From assembly GCA_963556145.1 (NCBI GenBank), contig OY744471.1, forward strand, positions 4,829,590-4,893,589: a DNA stretch of 64,000 bases, given 5' to 3'. The notes beneath the pieces are model-generated. The model did not search any database, was not told the DNA's origin, and worked only from the letters and a program-made list of their open reading frames with translations. Position numbers and translations under genes: made by a program. Of the stretch, positions 43,001 to 54,662 are shown in pieces. Each line of letters begins with the position of its first letter. Position 1 is the first letter of the stretch. This stretch comes from Hygrocybe punicea (Eukaryota; Basidiomycota; Agaricomycetes; Agaricales; Hygrophoraceae).

Positions 43001-43630
43001 TAAGGGTTCAAGTTGTATATCAAATTAATTCAGGGCTGCTAGCATAAACAACAGAGCCACCCAAGTGATTCCAATGAAATATGACTACACCACTGTTGTG
43101 CTCACAGTGTCCCTGAGACCTAGAAATGGCAGCATCAGAAATAGATAAGATTTAACTTAAATTCAGTTTTGTATCAGAATCCTATCTAAACTCAGTAATG
43201 GGGGTAACCAATATGAAAATGATTGAATAGAATTCATCATCGGTACAAGTCAGCTTCTTTTTACATAAATTTCTATGGAAACTGGCCACAATCCAGCCTA
43301 GTTCATGGCACTGGGCCAAGTACAGACCTCAAGGAGAGAAACCGACATCAAATCAGTGCTGGGCAAAAACTTAGCAGTGATTTCCAAGCATGAGGATCCC
43401 TTATTCAAACTTGAACTCCACCTAACTTCTGAGCTCAAATTCAAACCTTTCAACTTGAAGTTGCCAACCTGGGCCTTCAACCTTCTCAACTTGAACCACA
43501 GCCTCACCAACTTGAAACCACTTCACCAACCACAACGTCCTGTCCCCTCCCTCCACCATGTCTACACCTAGTAGAGCAACAGACTCAGGGTCACCTCTTC
43601 TACATTCAAGTTTCCACCCCTTCTGCCATT
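40040..43630. other. About 3.6 kb with no supported gene
   Basis: Open frames of up to 147 residues occur (e.g. 41437-41868 and 42423-42866, minus strand; 40489-40896, plus strand) but lack recognised domains, consistent codon character or splice context. A TATATATA box near 40188 precedes none of them clearly. Recurring TTCAAGTTG and TGCCAGTG words are the only visible pattern. Confidence 0.4.
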
Positions 43631-43633
43631 CAC

Positions 43634-43848
43634 TACTGTTGCCATGGTCTGGTCTTTTTTGGGACCATTGCAAGACCATGGCTGCTGGACTGTTGCAAAT
43701 TCAAATTCAAATAAATTATCAGAACTTGATATCTCAGAAATATCCTGGTATATAGTTGAAATAGCAGAGCAGTTGGTAGAATATTTCCAGAATTTTATTA
43801 ATTTTATTTTGCCAGGTCCAAAAAAAGACCGGACTGTGGCAACACTCA
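43634..43848. mobile_element. MITE with hAT-like ends, about 215 bp
   Basis: The left end, TACTGTTGCCATGGTCTGG followed by TCTTTTTTGGGACC, is matched by the reverse complement of the right end (GAGTGTTGCCACAGTCCGG followed by TCTTTTTTTGGACC). The terminal GTTGCC words link it to the MITEs at 2.9 kb and 20.2 kb. A clean 8-base duplication is not seen. An ORF crossing it is not a gene. Confidence 0.65.
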
Positions 43849-44276
43849 GGCTACCGTTCACTGACCCTCCCTCTTCTAAGTGTGCTAAGATGATGCAGTC
43901 TGCCTTGTTTTGTTGTGGGGTGGCAATGGATAGCCACTGCAGCAGGCAAGGAAAAGCTTTTTTTCTATCCTTATAATGCTAGCCTGAGTAGTTTGTGGTG
44001 TAGTTTCAAAGTTAGTGCTGGCCTCAGGCGCAGAATTGTGATAATATATTTTGTGATTTTGCTACCACGAAATATTGACAATAATATTTATTTATCTATT
44101 TATTTCCACCTGGTGCACCATCTTCCCAGTGGCATGCAAAATCTGTGTTGGGTTGATCATGATGCCAACTTGAAATCTGTGTGGCTGAAGCCGGATGTTG
44201 GACAGAGGCTGCCCTTTTTTTGTTGAGGCATGGCAGAACCTGGCCCAATCCAGCCACTCGCCGAGTCCCATGGTTG

Positions 44277-44496
44277 CATCAGCAAATTCGCATAAAACTT
44301 TTTTGGCTTTATAAAGTCACTCTAAAGCCCAAAAAGTCGAAAAGTCATAAGTGGTTTACTCAAGTCCCACTTCTAAAAAGTCATAACAAAAATTGTAGTA
44401 AAATTGTTACACTGAGCTTACTTTTGACTTTTCTGATCCTTTCAAAAAGTCTGAAAAGTCAAAAAAGTTGAAAAGTTTTTTGTGAATTTGCTGATG
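44277..44496. mobile_element. Small inverted-repeat element (MITE), 220 bp
   Basis: Begins CATCAGCAAATTCGCA and ends with its inverse (TGTGAATTTGCTGATG). The interior repeats AAAAAGTC and AAAGTCATAA. No coding sequence. No clear target duplication seen. Confidence 0.6.
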
Positions 44497-44499
44497 TGA

Positions 44500-45590
44500 A
44501 TCGGGATGACTGACCAAGCTGTAAGGCACTGGACCGTGACAACTTCAAGTTGAAGTCACAATATAACTTCAAATCACTATTACAGCACTGGCAGGTATGT
44601 AGTTAGTACTCACTGGCAAGTTGCTTCACTTTTTTGCTGGCAGCTTTGAATTACTTGTATATACAACTCTTACATATAAAAGATCTTGACATGACAGCCT
44701 GTTGAGGCAACAACTTTCAAAAGTTCTGTCTTTGGCAATATTTGAGCAGAGCGCCAAGTCAAATTCAAAGGTTCTATACTGACTCGGGGTCCTGATGATA
44801 TGAAACCACACATATCATGTGATGAATCTGACATCAAGCTTGCCCTAAACATTCCTGTTTCATAAGTGTTCACGTTTCTCTTTTCACCCTTTTTGCTGTG
44901 TGTTCTTTTCAAAACCCGGGAACCTGCCATGCCTGTACTTATCCCAATCTCAGTATTATTATTGACATGAGACCATACCCAACTACCCAGCAGATGCGCC
45001 AAGCCCATCATTACGCTTTCCCGGGCCCTCTGTAACGATGGCCCACTTGAAAAGTCGACTGGAGTCGGAGATAGCCTGAGCTGACTCACTGAGGGTAAGT
45101 TCAATTCGAATCTGAAATGGTCATTACAGCTCCGAGAATATGTTCGGTTGCAATCGTAATGCCACCTGCCGAGTGCCTCGACGAGCAGGTAATGTCGAAT
45201 TTGACTCCCTTTTTGTAGATACTCAAAACAACTTTTCCTATTTAGAGTCCTCCTCCCTGTGTCTGTGCAGTACATTCATTTAGCTGATATGTAATAGTCC
45301 TAACTTAATTAGTATGAGACTCAGAATGTCCATGGACTGTTGGCACAAATCAAAATAAACTGGGATTCGAACTACGAAACTAATATGTACGATACATGAA
45401 AGTTTCACAAACCTTGGCCCATAGGTTGCCGAATACAGCGATCTATGGTTAACACGGTAAGTTGGATTGACATGTTCAGAGGCCGGTTATGAATATATTT
45501 CATATATAGATGGACTTGAACACCGCTCGGCTTTTATCAATCATTGAATCCAGGCTGCGAGGACCCTCACGTGACCATGATGTGCGATTC
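44500..45590. other. Region before the Plavaka gene; no firm gene
   Basis: Holds a 201-residue minus-strand open frame (44670-45275) without recognisable domains. A GATTCGAAC word near 45367 recalls a tRNA B-box, but no tRNA fold is visible. Confidence 0.35.
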
Positions 45591-45595
45591 ATAGC

Positions 45596-48500
45596 ATGCA
45601 TTCCCAGCCTTCTGCATTCCCCGCCTTCTGGACCTCAATGGATCGTGATTCAGCATTCTCTCAAACTTGTTACTGCGGTCGGACATTCCCACATTCGGGA
45701 GCACTCAAAGTTCATCAAAAGAGCTGCAAGAAAAGCAAAAATCGCTTATCTGGCGCACTTGCGAGAGCAAAACAAGCAATAGCATCTAAAACACGCAGAG
45801 CCAACACGGTAGACTCAGACATAGCCACGACAGAGCCTTGTGCATATGATGTTGATGGTCATTTGCAGGGAGAGACTGGCGCGCTAGGTCCCGAACAACA
45901 AGAATGCGCAGGGGTGCGAAGTAATGTTTCCTGGACTTGGAATCTCGCACATGTTACTTTTGTAGGGATCGGCTACTCCGGTGTCACCAGCGGCAGACGC
46001 TCGATTCGATGAAACAAGGCCCATAAAGCGTCGTAGACAACTTCCGTCTCGCTTTCGTGTGGCTTGTCTGGAGCTTCACGACAAGAAACTTAGGGATATT
46101 CTTCCAGAGGCCGTTCCCCCGCTACCGCCACCTGGCATAGACGACGCTGCTCTGGCGCCATCTCCAATTTTGCGCCATCCCCTCCCTTATGAACAACAGC
46201 CTATTCCTTCCACGTCGCAGCTATTGCAACGCCACGGTCCTCGACTTCGCCGGGTCCTCGAAACTGCACAGAATTATTTTGGCCTTTTCCGACGCTATGT
46301 TGCTGAAAAGTTTCCAACTCATGATCCTGAAGCCGAGGTGAACACATCGACGTTGTCCAATATCGTTGACATGGGCTCAAATACTACTCATTCATCATCT
46401 GATGTTACTCAATCATTCGGTCCGTTTCCGAACAAGAGCTCATTCCGACTTGGTGATTGGTATTGGAATCATGGCGTTCGGAAGTCAAAAGAGGATTTCA
46501 AGGAACTTGTCAATATCATAGGTGCAGATGATTTCCAACCCGCCGAGGTCCGGACAATGCAATGGGACAAAATTAATGCACAATTAGCAATCAACGACTG
46601 GGACAAGGGAGAATGGGTTGATGAGGATGCAGGATGGACATCTGTACCCGTCACAATATCAGTACCCTTTCACCGCTTTACCGACAATCCAGGGATTAGG
46701 GACTATGCGGTCTCCGACTTCCATTATCGCCCTTTAGTATCCGTCATCAAGGAGAAGCTCGCAAAGCAAAGTGATCACCCACACTTCCACTATGAACCTT
46801 ACGAGCTGCTTTGGCGGCCCCCCGGCAACGGGAATGAAGTCCGCGTGCACGGCGAATTATACACATCGCCAGCATTCATTGATGCCCATAATGAGCTGCA
46901 GAATTCTCCATGTGAAACTGGCTGTGACCTCCCACGTGTAATTGTCGCACTGATGTTCTGGTCGGACGCAACCCATTTGACGACATTCGGAAACACAACA
47001 CTTTGGCCCTTGTACATGTTTTTTGGAAACGAGTCAAAATATCGAAGATGTAAGCCATCATGCAATCTTTGCGAACACGTTGCCTATTTCGAGAAGGTGA
47101 GCGTTCCACGCTACGCTGTTCCACATCACTGCGGTATGGATGATCGTGTAGTTGCCAGATTCATTTAAGGACTTCGCAAAACAGCATACTGGTGACAAGA
47201 AGATGAAACGCGCATTCATGACTCACTGTCACCGTGAGTTACTTCACGCTCAGTGGAGAATCCTCCTCGATGAAGATTTTCGGGACACTTATGAACACGG
47301 AATTGTGATCGAGTGTTGCGATGGGGTTTTGCGCAGGTTCTATCCTCGCATTTTCACTTATTCAGCAGACTATCCAGAGAAGTAAGGCTTGAAGTTTGGT
47401 TTCTTGTATCTGTCTAACTCTGTTTCAAGAATCCTCTTCGCTAGCATCCGAAACAGGGGCAACTTCCCATGTCCTCGTTGTACAACTCCACTGAAAAGCA
47501 CACATCTCGCAGGCACAAAAGGAGATCGAGCCAGGCAAGTTAAGTTAGCTCGTGTCGATGACCGACATCACCAATACAAGGTACTTCAAGCTCGAAAAGC
47601 CATCTACGAGCGAAACTTTGCCGTTGACAGTGCCCCCGTGGAGCGGCTCCTCAAAACTCAATCTCTTGTTCCCACTTGTGTAGGTTAACATACATGTATC
47701 ATCGCTTGATAGCTGCTCAAATGTCTGTTGTAGAATGCTTTTTCAGAGCAACTCTCTCGATTTGGTTTCAACTTTTTCTTGTTGTTTCTGATCGACCTCT
47801 TGCATGAGATTGAGCTTGGGGTGTGGAAGATGTTGTTTATCCATCTTCTTCGAATACTAGAGGCCGCTGGTGAACACTTAATCCATGAACTAGATCGACG
47901 GTGACTTTTTATTATCTTTCTTGTTTGTATGTCTTACACATCTCTGCAGCTTTCAATTAATTCCAACTTTTGGCAGAGATACGATCAGACGATTCACATC
48001 CAACACCTCGGAACTGAAGCAAATGGCTGCACGGAATTACGAGGACTTTCTACAAGTTAGTCACTTCACATCCTTGGTGATAGCGTGCTGACTTCTATTG
48101 GTATTTCATAGTGTGCTATCCCCATTTTTGACGGTTTATTACCGGAACCCCACAATGGGAATGTCCTCCAACTTCTCTTTACCTTCGCTCACTGGCATGG
48201 TCTTGCCAAATTACGAATGCACACTGACACCACACTTGCCGTCCTTGATAACGAAACAACCGCCCTTGGTGAACAGCTTCGCCATTTTCAGTCCGTAACC
48301 TGCTCCGCTTATTCAACCAGTGAATTAAAATGTGAAATGGCTGCAAGAAAGCGGCGTGAGAGCAGGCGACAATCAAAAGTCGGTTCGTCGTTGAACATTC
48401 GAGAGAAAAATCAACGCCGGCCAAAAATATTCAATCTAAACACTTACAAGGCTCACTCGTTCGGAGATTATGTGGCAACAATCAAGAGATACGGTACTAC

Positions 48501-48755
48501 TGATTTGTACACTACCGAAATTGTGTGTTGCTACATTTTCTAGATCGCGCATATTGACCCGTTACATTGTCACAGGGTGAACTCGAACATCGAAATCCCA
48601 AAGCTCGATTCTGCAGGATGAGTAAAAAGAAATTACGAGTCCCTATAAGGGAATCGTTCTATACGGTGGATTTTTCAACTCAGGGTCAGACTCTAATTTG
48701 CCAAGCCGTGGGAACAATTGTTGCAAACTGTGGGAACAATTTTGAAGCCCTGTGA
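45596..48755 (+). pseudogene. Plavaka-type (CACTA superfamily) transposase, 3'-truncated
   Basis: At least eight exons join in frame. Exon 1 (45596-45913) carries a C2H2-like zinc finger CYCGRTFPHSGALKVHQKSC followed by KSKNRLSGALARAK, a hallmark of Plavaka proteins. The main exon (45966 to about 47097) contains FRLGDWYWNHGVRKSKEDF, YRPLVSVIKEKL and VALMFWSDATHLTTFGNTTLWPLYMFFGN (catalytic Asp region). Later exons contain LPDSFKDFAKQHTGDK, YSADYPEKILFASIRNRGNFPCPRC, FNFFLLFLIDLLHEIELGVWK, LIPTFGRDTIRRF, CAIPIFDGLLPEPHN, FAHWHGLAKLRMHT and YVATIKRYGTTDLYTTEIGELEHR. After GELEHRNPKARF the usual C-terminal few hundred residues are missing and the frame reads into non-coding DNA. Otherwise surprisingly intact. 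Confidence 0.88.
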
Positions 48756-48860
48756 ATAAATTTGAAACCGTGTGACTGCTGACTTTGTAACTGTGAGAAT
48801 TTGTTGTCTCAAATGAGCAAGAACAATAAGGTCACCAGATCAAAGGTGCCAAGTTGGGAA
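48660..48860. repeat. Short degenerate repeats after the Plavaka remnant
   Basis: Words such as GTGGGAACAATT (twice) and GTGAATAAATTTGAAACCGTGTG recur with small changes. These resemble subterminal repeats of a DNA transposon, which suggests that the Plavaka 3' end is retained while the last coding exons were deleted. Inference only. Confidence 0.4.
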
Positions 48861-50051
48861 AGTGTAGTCCACTGCTAAGTCGACTTCATGACAATAATTG
48901 TATTCTTTGTTGGTGTAATGTGCATTATGACATATGGATGAGTTGAAAACCTGTCTGAACAGTACTGAGAGTTCTGTATTGTCCAACTAGTATCCCTGCT
49001 GTATTCTGAGGAATTGCCAGTGCAATATAGACTGAATGAACCAGATATGATATCTTTGTTTACAGATACATATAACAGCTATGTACATTGGAATCACAAG
49101 GAACAGGTTTAACACTGGTTTAACCGGCGGGTTCATCATTTTTCGGCACAAAGTGTTTTGCAGATGTCCCTACCTGAATCCGGGGCATTGCAATTGCACA
49201 AATAATAGCAGAAATAAAAGTCTGGACAGTTGTTGGATGTGCATTATGTGCCATATTTGACATCCCATATTGAAGCAGAGAAAGTGCAAGCAGAGCTATC
49301 AACATTGAGAAACTATGGAGTTCACACATTGGTACCCCAGATGCTGTTTCAATGTATTCATTGAATGGGCTCATAAGGGTGAGGTGTATAATTTGTTGAT
49401 GTTTCATCAAAGGACACGAAAATAGTACAATAAATGCAGTCAACTGCATAATGATTCGAGATCCAGACACAAGGACAAGGAACATAATTAGTTCAAGAGA
49501 AGCTCCAATCATGCCAGAACAAAATAATATGATTAGAAAGCAATTATTAAATAGCAAAGCATCATATTTATGGCAGGATGGGAAGAAGTGAAGGTTGGGC
49601 CAAGATACAATCCAATGGTATCAATGCAGGAACATAGCAACATAGGCTTCTCAGTACAGCAGTGAATTTCGTCATCAATTTAGATATAAAGGAGTAAATA
49701 TGCTTGTTGTACCTGCAGATTTCGTCCAGTTAATATGACACGTCTTTGAACAAAAGGTTATGCATCACATATGCGAAGTAAAGGTAGTTTGATTGAATTT
49801 GTACAATGAATTGTAATTCAGTTTCATGGACCACAAACCGAACATATTGGACATGTTCGGTGTGTTCGGTCAATGTGTTCGGTCAATATGTTCAGGTTAC
49901 TATTGTCATATGTGATCAGTACACATTGAACATTGGATATAGTTAGCTATCCAGTGGTGATACAAAGAGAATATGCAAACATTAAATCTGGATTACAGGT
50001 AGATAATGGATTTTCAATAGCTCATTCTCATCTTTTCAGCAAAAAGGCACA
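48861..50051. other. AT-rich stretch; one hydrophobic ORF
   Basis: A 145-residue minus-strand frame (49120-49557) is strongly hydrophobic (e.g. LIMFLVLVSGSRIIMQLTAFIVLFSC) and could be a decayed membrane-protein exon. Near 49840-49900 there are several ACCGAACA/TGTTCGGT words, like those at 56.8 kb. Nothing else was supported. Confidence 0.3.
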
Positions 50052-50522
50052 TTGAGAATTTTGGACTTGGTAGAATTTTGGGTGCTGTGTTTTGTATCTC
50101 ATGAAATACTGCTTGGATCAAGATGGTTATACAGTTTATGATTCTGGTTGTATTTCGAGCCTAGTGACAGACAAACTTAGTACAGATGCAATGACGGCTC
50201 AAAGGACAAAAATAGAGAAGAATATGGTATATGTACTTCTAGGCCTTGAAAAGATGAACAACCTTCTCCCTCCAGTCTTCTTCATATGAGCTCTTTCAAT
50301 GTCATAATTTGACAGTATCATTTTGGGCGTCAAAAAGTACTGGTCTACCTTTTATTTCATCAACAACTCACTATATCCTAAATATTGTTCAAATGTAATT
50401 ACAGGCGTAGATAGTCCTCAAGACATAGTACAACTTTCCCTGTATAACCATCTTAATCCAAATAGTATTTCATGAGATACAAAACACAGCACCCAAAATT
50501 CTACCAAGTCCAAATTTCTCAA
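50052..50522. mobile_element. MITE with long inverted repeats, 471 bp
   Basis: The first ~85 bases (TTGAGAATTTTGGACTTGG through ATGGTTATACAG) match the reverse complement of the last ~85 with only a few differences. No coding sequence. Its flanks share the word AAAAAGG(C/T)(A/G)CA, possibly part of a longer, blurred target duplication. Confidence 0.75.
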
Positions 50523-50609
50523 TTGATTCAAAAAGGTGCAGTTGCTGCCATCAGATAGCAAAACAGCTGTAACATATCAACGGGTTGAGTACACATACAA
50601 TATTATACA

Positions 50610-52090
50610 TTAGCATCGGTCTATATTCATATTATAGAAGCGTCGCCTTGTTTCCACAACACCCTCTGCATCATTACCCTCTTCCACATACCCAACATGC
50701 CGTTTGATGGCTATTCTGGGCTGTGTAGTTGGTGTAGGCAAAGCTGTCTTGTTGCGAATCATAGTTGCTTCCTGAGAATATACATCAGTATTCATTTAAT
50801 TCTTGATGTATTAAAGTGTTACCTCTGTGAAGTCACTGTCTACCAGTGCCAATGACCGTAGATTCAGAATCATCTTGAATTTATCCTTCTTTACCGGAAC
50901 TGCCGATATTGTAAACTGAACCTCCACTATATCACCGATTCTAAAGCAAGTTGGGTTTGTTGGAATGAAGCTAATAAATATTTCCATCAGTAGGGATGTG
51001 ATCCCAATTCATCGTCACTCACCAATGTCGATTTCTATCAGACTTCAACTTGTAATAAAGTACGCAATTGTCCTGGCCATGAAAGTAGCGGGAATTTGCA
51101 AGTGAGGTTAATATGCCTTTTGGATCGATGACATACTCGAATGGAATGTGAGAGGAAGTGTTGTCATGTCGGCGATCAGTGAAATATCGGGTTCCTATTG
51201 CGAGTGCCATGTAATCCATGTATGTAGAAGGCGTAAAAGCTTGCATTGCTTTGTCAGGAAATTGACGAGCCAGTTTCTGGTGCAGAATCTGAAGGTTATC
51301 GATATAGGATTGAAAGCCCGTTGTATCAAGGCCAGTTACAACTATGCTTTGACGTATGAAGGGCGTTCGGCGTTCTGGTTGACTATTGCAGTGATTCATC
51401 AGAATGGTATTCAAGGAATTGATACGAATTTAGCACATACCTGGTTGTTATGGGTGGAAGATCTTTCGCCACCAAAATCGCTTGCAAACTTAATACCAAT
51501 TCTTGATGTTCGGATTCATCATTGGTTGGAAGTGTAAACTTCCAGCAATTTGGAGAGTCAACATGCACAATATTGACATTTGCAATCTGGCAATGCGGTC
51601 AATATGATATACCTTTTCAAATCCAATGACTTACGTTTGTGGCCTTCGCAAGCTGACTTTCATCATCGTCTAAGCGTGCAGATATGATTTCCTGCAGATG
51701 TTCAGCTGTCAATTTGGTGTCAAATACTAGCCAGTATATATATGGTGGATATTGCTAACATGCACCCTTGAAGTTGTAATAGTTGTCCATCACGTACAAA
51801 GCAGTGGTGAGATGTATATTGTGTGGCACAATTTCGTCCACTTCATGGATTATATCTTCCGCCATCACCGATCATATCCATATTGGCTTTTGATGTCCAT
51901 GTGATGATAGCTTTCAGGATCCGTTTTGCTTTTGTTTTTGTATTGCATTCTTCAATATTGAAGTTTGCGTCATTTTGCATAATACGGATCCTTTCCATGT
52001 CTTTCAAATGCACCACATAATGTTGGTTGTCAGCTGTCTGGTTTGGATATGGTATAGTCAAGCATGTACTCCAGCTTTTCCGCATTAATT
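50610..52090 (-). CDS. Multi-exon lineage-type hypothetical protein (block gene 1)
   Basis: Exons read in order, minus strand: CLTIPYPNQTADNQHYVVHLKDMERIRIMQNDANFNIEECNTKTKAKRILKAIITW; EIVPHNIHLTTALYVMDNYYNFK; LTAEHLQEIISARLDDDESQLAKATN; IVHVDSPNCWKFTLPTNDESEHQELVLSLQAIL; RTPFIRQSIVVTGLDTTGFQSYIDNLQILHQKLARQF...YMDYMALAIGTRYF; FEYVIDPKGILTSLANSRYFHGQDNCVLYYKL; CFRIGDIVEVQFTISAVPVKKDKFKMILNLRSLALVDSDFT; and a basic tail ending at 50610. Introns are short and GT-AG. I recognise the last core (RIGDIVEVQ... RSLALVD) as a repeated mushroom protein family without known function. The reading appears intact. Start codon uncertain. Confidence 0.6.
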
Positions 52091-52527
52091 CTGCATCACA
52101 GTATATGTGTGCACAGCATTAAAATTAGCCCCTATCCATTATGCATCAATATCTGTTAGTATACCCCATGTTTCTTAATTTGGCATTATGCATTTTTGTT
52201 TTATGAATACCCCTTTTTGTTTAGTCTCCATTCCTAACTTTAATTGAATTTGTCAACAATTCATGAAATCTACCAGTATAAACTTGTGGCGAATATCATG
52301 TGGACAGTCATCCATTTTTCATGCATACCTTTGCGCTTTGCATGGAGTACATGGCCCAAGAAGCCTCGTTTGGTATATGAGCATGTGCCAATGGTGGATC
52401 CTCTGATGTTATTGTTGAAGTTTTGGATTCACCAATTCATCTTAAATTCATAGCTTATTGTTTTTGAGTGATTTAAAGCGTGAGTGGAGATGATATCCAC
52501 TATTCCATCAACTTTTACCGCTCTCCA

Positions 52528-54575
52528 ATGCCTCCCAAGAAGTCCACCGCCACGAAATCAAACTCGAAAGCAAAATCCAAGGCCACCATGTATGCATCCC
52601 TATTTTACTCGGTATAACTGAAGTTTCTATTGCATGCACTAAAGACGGCCTTCTGCAACAATCGAGAAGCGGAAGAAGGTCATCAAGACTTGGGCTGATG
52701 ATGATATGTATGTGTCATCGTTTTAATCGTTATCTATTTTTGACCAATGGACAGTGTGGCTTTGTCCAATGCTAATGATGATGCCGTCAGTATTCAAAGC
52801 ACTGGCAGTGTAATGGCACCGTCAACGCTCACAAGGTATCTATAATCACATATCATTGTTATCCAATATGAGTTAACAAATATCAATATCCTCCTAGGCA
52901 TTCCGTCAAGTTTCGCAACGTTAAAGACGTGTTAGTGTTTCAATATCAAATGTATCCACCATGATATCAATCTGTTACAGTGGAAAGAAACGTCAAATGT
53001 CATCTCCCAATGTCACTGACAATGACGACAATGTGTAAATATTTTTCATAGGTATTGTCTCATCATTGACAGGTTATCTATAGTAAAACGCCTTCCCCCG
53101 CCAAGAAATTGAAAGCTGCATCTAATCAATCACGAGACGGTGAGGAAGAGGAGGGAGAGGAAGAGGAAGAGGATTACGGTTCTAAGTGAGTTGTTCGGTT
53201 ATCATAGACATATCCATTTGTTCAAACAAATCGTTTGACTGTTTAGGCATCGTCGCAAAGTAGCCTTGATGAAGAACCCCGATAAGCCAATTTCGTGTGT
53301 ATTTTACGTGCCGATATGAATATTCTCATTCATTAATTGTAACAGCGTTTCTAATACTCCATCCAAGAAGTCGAAGTCCACGAAGGCCATCATGCTCGAT
53401 GATACCGACGATGATAAAGGCTCCAGTGGCGATGAAGGAGATCTGACCTATGCACTGACGCAGATCACCAGGTGTGTTGGATCTTATTACACCGTGGTGT
53501 TTGATGTAGATGTCGTGAATCTAGCTTACCATCTCCGAACGTTGATGAGTCCGATATTGGCACGAGGGATCCTCAACTTGTTGACACCTACCAAGACTGT
53601 GTCAATATCAAGTATGCAATTGCATTTATACCCTTGTCATTTACTCATAACCATTCAGGGCAGCAGCAATGGTATCCTGGTCCAGTGCAATTGGGAATGG
53701 CAACCCACAGTTCAGTGATATCATCACGTACATCTACAAGATCAACAGAAAGTACGTTATTTGAACAGCAATTTGAGGTCAATTTGGTCGATTCATTGGA
53801 TATAATATAGGTTATTGGTTTCCGCCATTACATTTGATAGATCTGGGAGGTACTCTAATCTCTCTCGTGATAACCCTGCCCATATCTCCACTGGTGCATT
53901 TGGTCGCAACTTCTTTCATGCAGTCGGAGGTGGAATGCCGACGATCTTTACATCGGTCATCATAGTGGAGTCCTGCTTTCTCGATGAGCCCAAGATTGGT
54001 GGCAATACAAAGCCGGTCAAGGTTATACAGGGTGCACTACTTCAAGGGGAATGGGAGCGATATGTCGGTGCTATTGGAATGGTGATTCACGAGTCCGAAT
54101 TTCGGGCCCAACTGTATAAGGACTATGTGTCCTTCTCAACGACCACAGCAAGTGGAATGGATACATCTCCCAGTTTGTGCATTAATCATTTTTAGTTGTA
54201 ATTCCTAATCGATTTTCATAGAGGCATCGACATCCAAAAATGTACAACTTAGTCCATTCACTCGTCGACCCACTCCATCTTATCATAAGGCCGCTCTATC
54301 ATTTTACGATATTGGTAAGCATCCGGTCGTCTAATATAAATTGATATCTTAAGTATGTGTTGTCAGTGCCCATCTATGATGCACGCAAAGTCAAAGCGGA
54401 CTTCACGTCCACTCTCATATCGCTCCAGCAACTACCCATCTTCCCGCACAATATCCCTGCAGGATCCTGTGTCGTTGTTGGACACACCATCAATACATTC
54501 AAGCATGTAGATGACATGATGAAGAGCATTTCACTCAATGTGCAATGGGTCATGGTCTTGGGAGTGCCGAAATGA
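52528..54575 (+). CDS. Many-exon lineage-type protein with acidic/basic N-terminus (block gene 2)
   Basis: Starts MPPKKSTATKSNSKAKSKAT at 52528 and continues through at least nine very short exons (10-45 codons) separated by ~45-60 base introns. These encode basic and acidic low-complexity segments (EKRKKVIKTWADDD, KKLKAASNQSRDGEEEEGEEEEEDYGSK, KAIMLDDTDDDKGSSGDEGDL). The globular part then reads LVDTYQDCVNIKAAAMVSWSSAIGNG, ITYIYKINRK, LVSAITFDRSGRYSNLSRDNPAHISTGAFGRNFFHA, FTSVIIVESCFLDEPK, YVGAIGMVIHESEFRAQLYKDYVSF and the terminal exon ADFTSTLISLQQLPIFPHNIPAGSCVVVGHTINTF. The N-terminus looks nuclear/chromatin-type. The C-terminal domain is a basidiomycete family of unknown role. No catalytic motif seen; appears intact. 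Confidence 0.6.
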
Positions 54576-54662
54576 TTGCTCCACTTAGCATCATTTATAT
54601 TTGTATCTTATGTCTGTTTTGTGAAATAAACGCGAACCGATCCATTGACTGTACAGATAATA

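Noticed and set aside
45340..45450. Possible tRNA gene on the minus strand (GTTCGAATCCCAG)
   Set aside because: The T-stem bases do not pair and no D-arm or anticodon arm could be folded.
45510..45782. 90-residue ORF at the start of the Plavaka gene
   Set aside because: It is in a different frame from the zinc-finger exon; the peptide lacks the CYCGRTF motif.
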